Numbered from the stretch's first letter, positions 17,705-26,849 are shown. The stretch is 64,000 bases of DNA from Ardenticatenaceae bacterium (GCA_020634215.1 JACKCD010000028.1:12872-76871), one strand, 5' to 3'. Notes: a model not told the origin generated them from the sequence alone. Numbers and translations are program-made.

Positions 17705-17741
17705 AAAATGAGACACGGACAAACACGGACGAACACGGACA
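17705..17741. repeat. Tandem GAACACGGAC words, copy 2
   Basis: GACACGGACAAACACGGACG and further ACACGGAC units. Partly complementary CATTCGTGGTGG and GTTCGTG words follow at about 17765-17793, suggesting a loose inverted structure. It lies upstream of the nitrilase. Confidence 0.7.
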
Positions 17742-17941
17742 AATCTGTGAAATCTTTGATTTGCATTCGTGGTGGTGTGTTGCCGTTCGTGAGTTACCTG
17801 GGTTTCATGGGTCTCCAACCACTTCAATGGGCTTGCATCGGCACAATTGCCGACGAGCCGCTGGTATTATATGAGCAGCGATTCTATCTAACAATCTTTG
17901 CAAATAGGCAAGGTTGGGTCAGATAGCTAAAAGCTTCAAGG

Positions 17942-19057
17942 CTACTGTAGTGTTCGCAAAAAGGTGGCAACCCGGTTGAGGCCGGCCGTCAGGTATTCGG
18001 GTTCAGAGCCAAAGCCAAAACGTAGGTGGCCGTCCATGCCAAAACAATCACCGGCCACCACCAGCACCGACTGCTCTTGCCGCAGCCGGGTGGTCAGTTC
18101 GGTGGAGTTGATGGCAAAATCGTAGCGCATAAAGGCCATGCCGCCTGCCTGGGGAGGGGTCAGGGATAAACGGCCGTTTTGCTCCGCCACCCACTCCTGC
18201 ACCAACGCCAAATTTTGCCGCAGCCAGCCCCGGTTCCGCGTCAAAATCCGGTTCCTCATGGCTCGATCACCCAGCACAAACGTCCCTGCTCGGTCGCTTA
18301 AAATCCCCGGCGTGATGGTGGTGTAGTCCGAACTCGCCCAGCATTGAGCAATAAAGTCGGCCGGCCCCACCAGCCAACCCAACCGTAACCCCGGCAGTCC
18401 ATACGCCTTCGACAACCCGGCCGTGACCACCACCTTGTCGGTCATCCCCCAAAAGCTGCGCGTCTCCACCTCATCCAGCTCCGCCCCGCGATACACCTCA
18501 TCAGAAAAAATCCACGCCCCCACTGCCTGCGCCGCCGCCACAATCGCCGCCATCGCCTCGCTGCTCAACCGCGACCCGGTGGGGTTGTTGGGATTGCACA
18601 CGGCAATAACTTTCGTATTGGGGGTCACAAGCTGCCGCAGTTCATCCAAATCGGGCTGCCAGCCTAACGCCTGGCGTAAAGGCAGCGGCTTCACTGTCAC
18701 CCCCAGTGCCCGCGCCACGCCCCAAATTTGCATGTAGTTGGGCACCATGTAGACGATCTCGTCGCCCGGCTCTAGCTGCGTCCAGTTTGCCAAAAAGTTG
18801 GCTTCGGCCGAGCCGTTGGTTGCCAGCACAGAATCGGCCGTTGCGCCGGGGTAGTAGCTGCTAATCGCCTGCCGCAGCGGAATGGAGCCGTTGGTTTGCC
18901 CATATCCCAGCCGCAGCGACAGCAGTTCATCCAACTGCGCCGAGCTAAACAGTTCGCTGAGGGTGAAGGGATGCAGCCCGCTCTCGGTCAGGTTGTACTC
19001 CACCAGGTTTTCCCAAAGGGATTGATCACGTTCAAGTTGAAAGGTTTCGATTTTCAT
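17942..19057 (-). CDS. Class I/II pyridoxal-phosphate aminotransferase
   Basis: Fold type I aminotransferase of 371 residues. Landmarks: substrate loop GYGQTNGSIPLRQAIS, VCNPNNPTGSRLS, the PLP ring-binding Asp/Tyr in FSDEVYRGAE, the Schiff-base Lys in TAGLSKAYGLPGLRLGWL, and the carboxylate-binding Arg in HLRFGFGSEPEY. Related sequences are often annotated as capreomycidine-synthase-like or aspartate-type; the amino donor is not clear. Upstream ribosome binding is weak, but the ATG at 19057 gives the expected N-terminus. One palindrome copy (NGR). Confidence 0.85.
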   Translation of the reverse strand: MKIETFQLERDQSLWENLVEYNLTESGLHPFTLSELFSSAQLDELLSLRLGYGQTNGSIPLRQAISSYYPGATADSVLATNGSAEANFLANWTQLEPGDEIVYMVPNYMQIWGVARALGVTVKPLPLRQALGWQPDLDELRQLVTPNTKVIAVCNPNNPTGSRLSSEAMAAIVAAAQAVGAWIFSDEVYRGAELDEVETRSFWGMTDKVVVTAGLSKAYGLPGLRLGWLVGPADFIAQCWASSDYTTITPGILSDRAGTFVLGDRAMRNRILTRNRGWLRQNLALVQEWVAEQNGRLSLTPPQAGGMAFMRYDFAINSTELTTRLRQEQSVLVVAGDCFGMDGHLRFGFGSEPEYLTAGLNRVATFLRTLQ

Positions 19058-19070
19058 GGGGCTATTTTAG

Positions 19071-19141
19071 CAAGTAACAGGTGGCAAGTGGCAAGTTTTG
19101 TTGGCAAACAAGGCTTGCCACTTGCTACTTACAACTTGCAG
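19071..19141. repeat. Iterated-word inverted repeat (GGCAAGTGGCAAGT word)
   Basis: Direct words CAAGTAACAGGTGGCAAGTGGCAAG (about 19071-19095, read as separate words) are matched by CTTGCCACTTGC and ACTTACAACTTGC words (about 19114-19140). It lies between the aminotransferase and lysoplasmalogenase genes. Confidence 0.75.
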
Positions 19142-19161
19142 CCAATAGACAGAATGTCAAT

Positions 19162-19773
19162 TTATAACCGTGTTTGGGATAGTACAAATCCGAGCGTGAT
19201 GAGTAGTTGCGCCAAGTAATAGCTGCCCATGACCAGGAAATCGCGGTGAGGAAACGGCCGTAAAAATTTATCTACCGCAATCCCTGTGTCTGACAGCATA
19301 AAGGTGATGGCTCCCACAACGGCCAGCCAGCTAAACGGCCGTTGCAGCGATGCACTCACCCCCATTCCCATGCTTACCACAATATAAACCACCACTGGCA
19401 CCTTCAGCTTGCCTAAATGAGGCCAAAGCTGCCAGGTCACAACCCCGCCCAACAGCAAAATAATTATGATGGGCAGCAGTGACACCGGTTGAAAAGCTGG
19501 ATTTTGCAAAAAAGCGGCGATATAGCAAAGGTGCCCTAGCAAAAACGCCCCTAATCCAATGACAAAATATCGCTCGCCATCGAGTGCCAGGGCAATGTCG
19601 CCTACAGCCGAGAAGAGCAACGCCGCTACAACCCATCCGCTGCTGTTGCTATTCCAAATTGCCAGCAGCAAAATCGGCAGTGCTTTGATCAGAAAATGGG
19701 CAGGCAGCCGCCGCTGCTGCGTTGCTAGGTAAAAAAGTGCCAAAGCCAAGTAAACAAGTAAGAAAGGTAACAT
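19162..19773 (-). CDS. YhhN-family (lysoplasmalogenase-like) membrane protein
   Basis: A 203-residue polytopic membrane protein with about eight hydrophobic segments, matching the YhhN/TMEM86 family (PF07947), whose animal members hydrolyse lysoplasmalogens. Diagnostic segments are SAVGDIALAL, the GAFLLGHLCYIAAF helix, and FMLSDTGIAVDKFL, holding the conserved Asp residues. In bacteria the role is not settled. It is the first gene of the minus-strand series and is divergent from the subtilase, with about 216 bases between them holding one palindrome copy at about 19855. Two internal palindrome copies are both in the rare R-P-F phase. Confidence 0.85.
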   Translation of the reverse strand: MLPFLLVYLALALFYLATQQRRLPAHFLIKALPILLLAIWNSNSSGWVVAALLFSAVGDIALALDGERYFVIGLGAFLLGHLCYIAAFLQNPAFQPVSLLPIIIILLLGGVVTWQLWPHLGKLKVPVVVYIVVSMGMGVSASLQRPFSWLAVVGAITFMLSDTGIAVDKFLRPFPHRDFLVMGSYYLAQLLITLGFVLSQTRL

Positions 19774-19989
19774 ATTAAAGAAGTATAACAGCTTCTAAAA
19801 AATTCTAGATATTACGCCAGACGTTTAGAAAACGGCCTCTTGTAATGTTTATTTAAACGGCCGTTTGCTAAGATAATAGGAAGTTGGCACTGTGTTGTTA
19901 ATGGTAGTTTGAATCATGTTCACATGTAGCCGATATTGTTTTGTTTATTACACATTAGGAAGTAATCAAGTTACCGATTGGAGGGTTTA

Positions 19990-22137
19990 ATGAGCCAGAA
20001 CAAACGCAGTATCCCAAAATCAAGCGTATCAGGAATGCTTGTGGCATTGGCGTTGTTGCTATTAACGGCCGTTTCGCAACAAAGACCAGCCCATGTCGCC
20101 GCACAAAGCATCATCGTGCAGGGTCGCAGCCTGGATGAGGTTATCGCGGCCGTAGAAAGCGTTGGGGGAACTGTCACCCATAAGCTAGACATTATTGATG
20201 GGGTTGGGGCACTGCTAACACCAAAGCAACAACAGCTTCTAAAAAACAATCGCAGCATTTCGCATTTGGCCGAAAATTATCGCGTGCAGTCTACCGCAGG
20301 CAACACATCCCAAAGCGCTTCGTCCTCACTGGCAACCGTGCGCGATGAGTTTAGCGAGGCGAGTTTTTCCTTAAACGCTGGCACGGAAAATTGGAAAAAC
20401 AGTTGGAACGAAAAGGATGCGGCGGGAAGTGGGCCAACAGCGGGGGATATTCAAGTGACAAACGGCCGTTTGCGCCTTCATGGCAACAGCAGCAGCACCG
20501 TCACTATCGGCCGTTCTGTCAGCATGTCTGGCAACATTACCATCGCCAACCTCACCTTTGATTATCAAACATCTGGCACTGTTGATGCCCTTGATACTAT
20601 CACTGTCGAAGTTTCTAAATATGGTACCAGCTATATTCCCTTAGAAACTATCACAAATCTCACCGGGGAAAGTAGTGGCAGCCGCAGCTATAGCATCCTC
20701 AGCTATACAACCAATTGGACGGCCGTTCGCTTCCGCGTTAGCAACGGCTATACGGAAGCTGACGAATTTTTCTACGTTGACAACGTACAAATCGAATATG
20801 ATCTCTATCGTCCCCACACCAATTACCCCACCTTAATTGGGGCAACCAATCTACATAATGAAGGCATCAACGGCGCTGATGTAACCGTAGCAGTTGTGGA
20901 TACAGGCATTGCCGACAGCTTTGTTTTTTCCCGCCGCCCAGACTGGAAGGATCGCCACCTGGCAACCTATGATGCTATTCAGGATAAACAGCTAACCTGG
21001 TGGGAAAATGATGACCGAAGTGGTCACGGAAGCCATGTCACCAGCATCATTTCTAACCCCATCACCAGCAGCCTGGAAGAAAAATTCAACGGCATTGCCC
21101 CTTATGCCAATCTGGTCATTGTCAAAGCCTTTGGTGCCAACGGTGGCGGCACTTACCTTGACGTGATTCGCGGGCTGGACTGGATCGTCAACCACAAAGA
21201 TGAATACAACATTCGTGTTCTCAACCTGTCGTTTAGCAGCGAGCCAAAATCATATTATTGGGATGACCCGCTAAACCAGGCCGTTATGCGTGCCTGGGAA
21301 GCAGGGATTGTGGTTGTGGCGGCTGCAGGCAACACCGGCCCAGACCCTATGACCATCGGCGTGCCGGGTAATGTACCCTACATCATTACCGTCGGTGCAA
21401 TGAGTGACAACTATACACCCCTAGATGGCAGCGATGATATGTTGGCCTCTTTCTCTTCTACTGGTCCAACTGTAGAAGGGTTTGTAAAGCCGGATTTAGT
21501 GGCACCCGGTGGGCATATTTTGGCAATGATGGAGGCGGACTCGCAAATTGCCGTCGCCCACCCTGAATACCACGACACGCGCAGCTATTTCACCATGTCG
21601 GGTACATCACAAGCAACGGCCGTTGTTTCCGGTGCTGCGGCTCTCATGCTGCAAGCCGACCCCAAGCTCACGCCCGAACAGGTCAAATCCCGGCTAATGG
21701 CTTCGGCGCATCCGGCCACGGATGAAAGCGGCAATCTCGCCTATAGTATCTTCCAGCAGGGAGCAGGGATGGTAAACGTCTATGATGCTGTGCACTTTGC
21801 CGAAAACCAGGTCATGGCGAATCAGGGGCTTAATGTTGCCGCCGATTTAGCTGGCACCGCCCATTTTGGCGGTCGCGCCAACCAAGATGAGGCCGGCAAC
21901 TACTACATCATGGATGGTGATGGCAATGCAGTTGATGGCTACTTCTGGAACGGTGGCTACTTCTGGAACGGCGGCTATTTCTGGAACGGCGGCTACTTCT
22001 GGAACGGCGGCTACTTCTGGAATGGCGGCTACTTCTGGAACGGCGGCTACTTCTGGAACGGTAGTTATAATTGGAATGCAAACACCGTATGGAACAGCCA
22101 AAGCAGTTCCATTGGTGCGTGGGTACCACAAGAATAA
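19990..22137 (+). CDS. Secreted subtilisin-like serine protease (S8) with GYFWNG repeat tail
   Basis: Extracellular protease of 715 residues. A signal peptide (GMLVALALLLLTAVS, residues about 15-40) is followed by a propeptide-like region that includes a beta-sandwich stretch, then the S8 domain from about 290 to 600. The triad is Asp in VAVVDTGIADS, His in GHGSHVTSI and Ser in MSGTSQATAVVSG, with oxyanion Asn in AAAGNTGPDP. The C-terminus carries seven exact GYFWNG units and degenerate copies. GGAGGG lies just before the ATG at 19990, deciding the start. No anchor or LPXTG-like signal is seen, so the aromatic tail may retain the enzyme on a surface. Four palindrome copies (three TAV, one NGR). 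A rho-independent terminator follows. Confidence 0.92.
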   Translation: MSQNKRSIPKSSVSGMLVALALLLLTAVSQQRPAHVAAQSIIVQGRSLDEVIAAVESVGGTVTHKLDIIDGVGALLTPKQQQLLKNNRSISHLAENYRVQSTAGNTSQSASSSLATVRDEFSEASFSLNAGTENWKNSWNEKDAAGSGPTAGDIQVTNGRLRLHGNSSSTVTIGRSVSMSGNITIANLTFDYQTSGTVDALDTITVEVSKYGTSYIPLETITNLTGESSGSRSYSILSYTTNWTAVRFRVSNGYTEADEFFYVDNVQIEYDLYRPHTNYPTLIGATNLHNEGINGADVTVAVVDTGIADSFVFSRRPDWKDRHLATYDAIQDKQLTWWENDDRSGHGSHVTSIISNPITSSLEEKFNGIAPYANLVIVKAFGANGGGTYLDVIRGLDWIVNHKDEYNIRVLNLSFSSEPKSYYWDDPLNQAVMRAWEAGIVVVAAAGNTGPDPMTIGVPGNVPYIITVGAMSDNYTPLDGSDDMLASFSSTGPTVEGFVKPDLVAPGGHILAMMEADSQIAVAHPEYHDTRSYFTMSGTSQATAVVSGAAALMLQADPKLTPEQVKSRLMASAHPATDESGNLAYSIFQQGAGMVNVYDAVHFAENQVMANQGLNVAADLAGTAHFGGRANQDEAGNYYIMDGDGNAVDGYFWNGGYFWNGGYFWNGGYFWNGGYFWNGGYFWNGGYFWNGSYNWNANTVWNSQSSSIGAWVPQE
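21937..22062 (+). repeat. Seven tandem 18-bp units encoding GYFWNG
   Basis: Seven in-frame 18-base units (about GGCTACTTCTGGAACGGC) with only third-position changes, followed by degenerate SYNWNA and NTVWNS units. The near-identity at DNA level points to recent expansion or homogenisation. Confidence 0.95.
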
Positions 22138-22159
22138 GGGCTTTTTGCCCAACTGCATC

Positions 22160-22195
22160 AAAAAGGCAGGTTCATCTATTGATCCCTGCCTTTTT
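22160..22195 (+). terminator. Rho-independent terminator of the subtilase gene
   Basis: The stem AAAAAGGCAGG (22160-22170) pairs with CCTGCCTTTTT (22185-22195), with the T-run forming part of and continuing past the stem. Confidence 0.9.
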
Positions 22196-22261
22196 CTCTT
22201 TATACTTGGGCTGGAGGGTATTGATGCAATAAGCTGCACCACATTCTAGAAGTATCAACCT

Positions 22262-23788
22262 ATGAAAAACTCTTTTTTCACACCCTACAAAGTATATCTC
22301 TTTATCATCAGCCTGATAGGGGTGCTCATCGTTGGGTGGAGCACTTTCAAAATACCTACCTATTTACCTTTTGTGCTTTTTGCTGCCTTGCTACTGTTAG
22401 CAATTTTTGCTGAAATCACCACAACCTCTGTTCAGCTTTCGCAAGAGTCTGGCATAACGTTTGATGTTGGCACGTCGGTTGGCATGACAGCAATTGCCTT
22501 GTTTTCACCAACAGCAGGGGTTTTTATTACGGCAGCAGCCAATGCCAGCCTGTGGCTGGTAAAGCCTAGTAAACGGGGCACCTGGAAAAAGAGCCTTTCA
22601 CAACTTTTGTTTAACAATGGAATGCACGCTATTGCCATTTTAGGGGCGGGCTATTTTTTTATTTGGTTCCAAAGTTTATGGGGTGAGTTAACGGTTGCCA
22701 AGTACATTCTGTCGTTTTTATTAACGGCCGTTTGCTACGATCAGCTCAACCTGTGGTTACTGCTTATTATTCTGCGCCTACAGCATGGCAAAAACTTTAG
22801 CACCATTGCCATGTGGAAAGACAATTTGTGGGCCATGCCCATCAACATTGTCGTTCTCACAAGCGGTGGTATGCTTCTCACCTACGCCGCTCAACAATAC
22901 AACCTTATTGGCATCGTCATCTTCTTCCTCCCTGTCTTGCTAACCGCGTACGCCTTTCGTCTCTATGTGCGCCAAATGCGCTCGCATATGGATAATCTGG
23001 AAAGCATTGTTGCCGAGCGTACTCAGGAACTGGCAGCCCGTACCCAAGAGCTTGAATCGGTTAATCGTGACAAAGATGCCTTTTTAGCCGTGCTAACCCA
23101 CGACATGAAAACCCCCCTCAACAGTATTGGCCTCTATGCCGAACTGCTTGAACAACGCCCTGCAATTCTGGAAGCCAAGCCACACATTCCCCGCTCGATT
23201 CGACGCAACCAACAAACGTTACTCAATATTGTCAACAACATCCTGGATTTAGAGAAGCTGCAAGCCGGGAGAGCCATGCCGCTAGACAAACAGACTTTTG
23301 ATTTGCAAATGTTGACTGAGTATCTGGTTGAATCTATTCACCCCCAAGCCCAAGAGAAGAATATTACGCTGAGCTATAAACCTCGAATAACGGCCGTTAT
23401 GCTGGAAGCCGACCAACAGCAAATTGAGCGGGCACTTGTCAACCTCGTCTCCAACGCCATCAAATACACGCCAGAAGGTGGCAAAGTCAACATTGAAATG
23501 AGCGAGGAAGCAGGAACGGCCGTTGTCAAAGTATGCGACAATGGCTACGGCATCCCACAAGAAGAACTCCCCTACATCTTTGAGCGGTACCGGCGCGTCG
23601 GCAAACACAAACACCTAGCCAGCGGCACAGGCTTGGGCCTTGCTGTCGCCAAAGCAATCATTGAAGCACACAATGGACACGTTACCGCCACCAGCGAAGA
23701 AGGCACAGGCAGCACATTCATTTTACAGCTTCCACTCCTCCAATACACAGAGCCTTCTCCTCTTTATCAGGAACATAGCCCAACATGA
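22262..23788 (+). CDS. Membrane-bound sensor histidine kinase
   Basis: A 508-residue kinase. The first about 230 residues hold several membrane helices resembling an MASE-type sensor without a large outside domain. A coiled coil follows (AERTQELAARTQELE, about 255-270), then HisKA with the phospho-acceptor His in LTHDMKTPLNSIG, and HATPase_c with N (NLVSNAIKYTPEG), G1 (CDNGYGIP), F (IFERYRRVG) and G2 (GTGLGLAVAKAI) boxes. Its stop overlaps the start of the next gene (ATGA, 23785-23788), so the two are translationally coupled. Input signal unknown. Three palindrome copies, all TAV. Confidence 0.9.
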   Translation: MKNSFFTPYKVYLFIISLIGVLIVGWSTFKIPTYLPFVLFAALLLLAIFAEITTTSVQLSQESGITFDVGTSVGMTAIALFSPTAGVFITAAANASLWLVKPSKRGTWKKSLSQLLFNNGMHAIAILGAGYFFIWFQSLWGELTVAKYILSFLLTAVCYDQLNLWLLLIILRLQHGKNFSTIAMWKDNLWAMPINIVVLTSGGMLLTYAAQQYNLIGIVIFFLPVLLTAYAFRLYVRQMRSHMDNLESIVAERTQELAARTQELESVNRDKDAFLAVLTHDMKTPLNSIGLYAELLEQRPAILEAKPHIPRSIRRNQQTLLNIVNNILDLEKLQAGRAMPLDKQTFDLQMLTEYLVESIHPQAQEKNITLSYKPRITAVMLEADQQQIERALVNLVSNAIKYTPEGGKVNIEMSEEAGTAVVKVCDNGYGIPQEELPYIFERYRRVGKHKHLASGTGLGLAVAKAIIEAHNGHVTATSEEGTGSTFILQLPLLQYTEPSPLYQEHSPT

Positions 23789-24969
23789 GCGATCTGGTCA
23801 AAAAAGAGCACACCATTCTTATCGTAGACGACACGCCAGCCAACTTGCGTCTCTTAATGACCTATCTTCAGCGGCCTGGCTTCAATATTCTCAGTGCCCG
23901 CAACGGACAAAGCGGCTTGCAACGAGCCCAATATGGGCAACCCGACCTCATCCTGCTGGATGTGCTAATGCCTGGCATGGACGGATTTGAAACATGCCGC
24001 CAGCTAAAAGCAAATCCGCAAACAGCCAACATCCCCGTCATCTTTATGACGGCTTTATCAGACAAAGAATACATCGTTCAAGGTTTTCAAGCCGGAGCCG
24101 TAGACTACATCACCAAACCTATTCAAGTAGATGAACTATGGGCACGAGTAACAACCCATTTACGCATTCACGACCTGACGCAGCACCTAGAGCAAGAAAT
24201 CGTTGCCCGCACCGGAGAGCTGGAAGCATCGCTCACCCGCGAAAAACTGCTAGCGGCCGAGCTACGGGCAGCACTAGAGCAGCAACGCGAATTAGATACG
24301 ATCAAAACACAGGTCATCAATGTTGTCTCGCATGAATTCAGAACGCCGCTCAACATCATTTCTGGTTCACTGGCACTTCTCCGCGAACATCTAAACACCC
24401 TCACTCTACAGCACCGCAATACCATCTTTGCCCGCGTTGACCAATCCATTCTCTATTTAACCGAACTCCTGAACGATGCGTTTTTTGTCAACACCTCCCA
24501 CGGCCAGAATATTGTTGTGCAGCCGGCACCCGTTGTTTTGCCAACATTAATCCAAAAATTGCTGCAAGAACTACGCTACCAGCACAACAACCGTGAAATC
24601 ATCAGCCATTTTCACAACCTGGAAACACCAATAATGGTTGACCCCAAGCTTTTGCGGCATATCCTAGCTAACCTCCTATCCAATGCCCTCAAGTTTTCCG
24701 CACCACCCGACCCTATTCACCTGTCAGCGTGCTTAGAAAGCCAGCTTGTAACGATCTCAATCCAAGATAAAGGGTTGGGTATACCCAAGGAAGATATTTC
24801 CCATGTTTTTGACCTTTTTTACAGAGGCAGCAATGTGGAAACAATACGCGGGTTGGGCTTAGGGCTAGCCATTACAAAAAGGCTAGTTGAAGCAATGGAA
24901 GGCAAAATTTTCGCCGATTATTCCGATAGCCAAATGGGCAGCAAATTTGTTGTCAAAATACCGGTATAA
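23785..24969 (+). CDS. Receiver-histidine kinase (REC-HisKA-HATPase) protein
   Basis: Soluble 394-residue signalling protein. It has an N-terminal receiver domain (about 10-125) with acidic pair DD in LIVDDTPANL, phospho-Asp in LILLDVLMPGMDG and Lys in YITKPIQ. A coiled-coil linker is followed by HisKA (NVVSHEFRTPLNIISG) and HATPase (NLLSNALKFSAPP, DKGLGIPKED, GLGLGLAITKRL). The receiver-first order suits a relay intermediate fed by the upstream kinase, with the single-domain receiver downstream as a possible next partner. It overlaps the upstream kinase gene by 4 bases. No palindrome copies in this gene. Confidence 0.9.
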   Translation: MSDLVKKEHTILIVDDTPANLRLLMTYLQRPGFNILSARNGQSGLQRAQYGQPDLILLDVLMPGMDGFETCRQLKANPQTANIPVIFMTALSDKEYIVQGFQAGAVDYITKPIQVDELWARVTTHLRIHDLTQHLEQEIVARTGELEASLTREKLLAAELRAALEQQRELDTIKTQVINVVSHEFRTPLNIISGSLALLREHLNTLTLQHRNTIFARVDQSILYLTELLNDAFFVNTSHGQNIVVQPAPVVLPTLIQKLLQELRYQHNNREIISHFHNLETPIMVDPKLLRHILANLLSNALKFSAPPDPIHLSACLESQLVTISIQDKGLGIPKEDISHVFDLFYRGSNVETIRGLGLGLAITKRLVEAMEGKIFADYSDSQMGSKFVVKIPV

Positions 24970-24995
24970 TTGGTTCCGAGGATTTGTTATAAAAT

Positions 24996-25403
24996 ATGAT
25001 ACGCATGAGCGAAACTGTGCAAACTCAACATTCGTCTGGATATACCCCACTGATTCTCATTGTGGAGGACAATGAGCTGAATCGTGATACACTGCGCGAT
25101 ATTCTTGAGTTTGAAAATTATCGGGTCTCTATTGCCCAAAATGGACAAGAGGCTATCTGGAAGACAAATGAGGAAATGCCCAATCTTATTTTGATGGATA
25201 TTCAAATGCCGATCATGAATGGGTTGGAGGCAACGCAATCTATTCGGGAAAACCCCAGAACAGCCGAAATTCCGATTATTGTGCTAACAGGGTTAGCTAT
25301 GCAGTGGGATCGAGAACGCTGCTTGGCAATGGGTGCCAATGCGTATTTAACAAAACCAATTAGCTACCAAACGCTGATTGAGAAAATAAGCAGCTTTTTG
25401 TAA
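24996..25403 (+). CDS. Single-domain response regulator (CheY-like)
   Basis: A stand-alone receiver domain of 135 residues. Acidic residues are in LIVEDNELNRD, the phospho-acceptor Asp in LILMDIQMPIMNG, Thr in IVLTGLAM, and the conserved Lys in AYLTKPISY. It has no output domain. It lies 26 bases after the receiver-kinase gene and most likely completes that three-gene signalling unit. The ATG at 24996 is used; ATG 25005 is also possible. It converges on tatC with only five bases between stops. Confidence 0.9.
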   Translation: MIRMSETVQTQHSSGYTPLILIVEDNELNRDTLRDILEFENYRVSIAQNGQEAIWKTNEEMPNLILMDIQMPIMNGLEATQSIRENPRTAEIPIIVLTGLAMQWDRERCLAMGANAYLTKPISYQTLIEKISSFL

Positions 25404-25408
25404 ACGGC

Positions 25409-26182
25409 CTACTCATCAACGGCCATTCTTGCTTCAAACTGACGGTAGCCAATCCGTGCCAGCAGAATACTCAGGACATATAGCACCAGCAGTGGTGCCA
25501 TCGTCAACAGCATCGTCACCGGGTCAATAGATGGCGTGATCACTGCTGCTAACACCGAAACAGCTACCACAGCAATCCGCCACTGCTCCCGCAGTGCTTG
25601 CGATGTTACCAGCCCTACGCGAGCGATAAAATAAACAACAACCGGTAATTCAAAGCTCACCCCAAGCCAAAACAACATCCGCGTCAAAAAGCCAATGTAT
25701 TCCTGCCCCGTCCAATCTGTTTTGAAAATATCGGGCAAGAAGCCAGCCAGAAAGAAGATGGCTGCCGGAGCCAAAATAAACCAGGCAAACGCAATGCCCA
25801 GTAAAAACAACACCAAGGCACTAGGCACAAAGACGTAGACGTAACGACGCTCTTCTTTCGTCAACCCCGGCGAAATAAATAGCCAGAGCTGATACAAAAT
25901 CATTGGCATCGACAAAATGGCACCCGCCATCAGCGAAACCTTAAAAAAGGTCTCAATTCCTTCTGTAGGGCGCAGCGTTTGTAGCTGAGCACTCGCCTGA
26001 ATCGCATTGTTATAGGGAGACAGCAAAAAGTCGAGTAGGGGTTCGGCAAAAATAAAGCTGATGACGGTCATCAGCAAAATGGAAGCAAACGCCCACGTCA
26101 GGCGAATACGTAGCTCATTTAAATGACCCAAGAGGGTCATTTGCTCTTCGGTAAACTGAGTTTCAGACGAAACGTCGGTCAT
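25409..26182 (-). CDS. tatC: Twin-arginine translocase subunit TatC
   Basis: Core receptor of the Tat system for exporting folded proteins. The 257-residue product has six hydrophobic helices. Family landmarks are the N-terminal HLNELRIRL, the FFKVSLMAGAILSMPMILYQLWLFISPGL region, ERRYVYVFVP, and FELPVVVYFIARVG. Start ATG at 26182, three bases from the tatB stop. Forms an operon with tatB and tatA upstream on the minus strand. No obvious twin-arginine substrate lies in the window. No palindrome copy. Confidence 0.95.
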   Translation of the reverse strand: MTDVSSETQFTEEQMTLLGHLNELRIRLTWAFASILLMTVISFIFAEPLLDFLLSPYNNAIQASAQLQTLRPTEGIETFFKVSLMAGAILSMPMILYQLWLFISPGLTKEERRYVYVFVPSALVLFLLGIAFAWFILAPAAIFFLAGFLPDIFKTDWTGQEYIGFLTRMLFWLGVSFELPVVVYFIARVGLVTSQALREQWRIAVVAVSVLAAVITPSIDPVTMLLTMAPLLVLYVLSILLARIGYRQFEARMAVDE

Positions 26183-26185
26183 GGG

Positions 26186-26638
26186 CTACGCCTCGGGATC
26201 ACCTGGTACGTTTACTGGTTTAGGAAGTGACAGGGTGGATGGTTTGGCAGGCTCCGGTGAGGGGGACGCTTTGCCATTGCTAGAGCCAAGCGTCGGCGGC
26301 TGAATAGAGCGATTTAATAGTTCTTGACTTTCGCCAAGTACTTTTCTGGTGTCATTGACGGGACTCTTAATCGTTTCAGTTAACTCCGACCGCAGTTCGT
26401 TCACTTGGCGACGCAAATCTTGCATCTCTGCCATTGCCTCACGAAAAGCACCGTCGTCGGCTCCATCAATTTCGGCCGTCAATTGCCGCACAAATCCACG
26501 CGAAATTGCCTGTAGCTGGGCTGTTGTTTTACCTAGCCAGCGAGCGGTACGGGCAATGCGTTCTGGCCCCATCACAATCCCTGCGATGAGCATGATCAGA
26601 ATAAATTCTGGGAGACCTACCCCAAAAACACTGTCCAT
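26186..26638 (-). CDS. tatB: TatB-like twin-arginine translocase subunit
   Basis: A 150-residue protein with one N-terminal membrane helix (LPEFILIMLIAGIVMG), then an amphipathic and charged helix region (ARTARWLGKTTAQLQAISRG), then a long polar Pro/Ser-rich tail. This is the TatB layout, longer than TatA. The N-terminal LPEF resembles the polar-Glu-containing start of the TatA/B family. It lies between tatA and tatC with small gaps, and a palindrome copy sits in the tatA-tatB gap at about 26660. Confidence 0.85.
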   Translation of the reverse strand: MDSVFGVGLPEFILIMLIAGIVMGPERIARTARWLGKTTAQLQAISRGFVRQLTAEIDGADDGAFREAMAEMQDLRRQVNELRSELTETIKSPVNDTRKVLGESQELLNRSIQPPTLGSSNGKASPSPEPAKPSTLSLPKPVNVPGDPEA

Positions 26639-26675
26639 GTGATTACTTCAGGCCAAATAACGGCCGTTTTCCGCC

Positions 26676-26849
26676 TTACGCCTCTTTTTGCTCTTCCTTC
26701 AAATCTTCTTGCCCCTCACGCACGCCCTGGCGGAATGCCGAAATCCCCTTACCCAATTCGCTACCGATCTTGGTAATACGGCCAACGCCAAAGACAAGTA
26801 AAACAATGACCAAAACAATTAACAGTTCAGGAAGACCTATTGTACCCAT
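26676..26849 (-). CDS. tatA: TatA twin-arginine translocase pore subunit
   Basis: A 57-residue gene read on the minus strand from ATG 26847-26849 to TAA 26676-26678. The product starts MGTIGLPELLIVLVIVLLVFG and then shows the TatA amphipathic helix (VGRITKIGSELGKGISAFRQ) and a short charged tail ending KEEQKEA. Single N-terminal helix, hinge and amphipathic helix are exactly the TatA plan, and it precedes tatB and tatC. GGAGAGAA before the ATG is a good ribosome binding site. Confidence 0.93.
   Translation of the reverse strand: MGTIGLPELLIVLVIVLLVFGVGRITKIGSELGKGISAFRQGVREGQEDLKEEQKEA

Noticed and set aside
21937..22062. Tandem 18-bp repeats as a CRISPR array
   Set aside because: Units are contiguous with no unique spacers and lie in frame inside a protease gene.
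25404..25435. Palindrome pair AAACGGCC...ACGGCCATT as a terminator between the receiver gene and tatC
   Set aside because: The copies are degenerate and overlap coding sequence; no stable hairpin with a T-run is formed.
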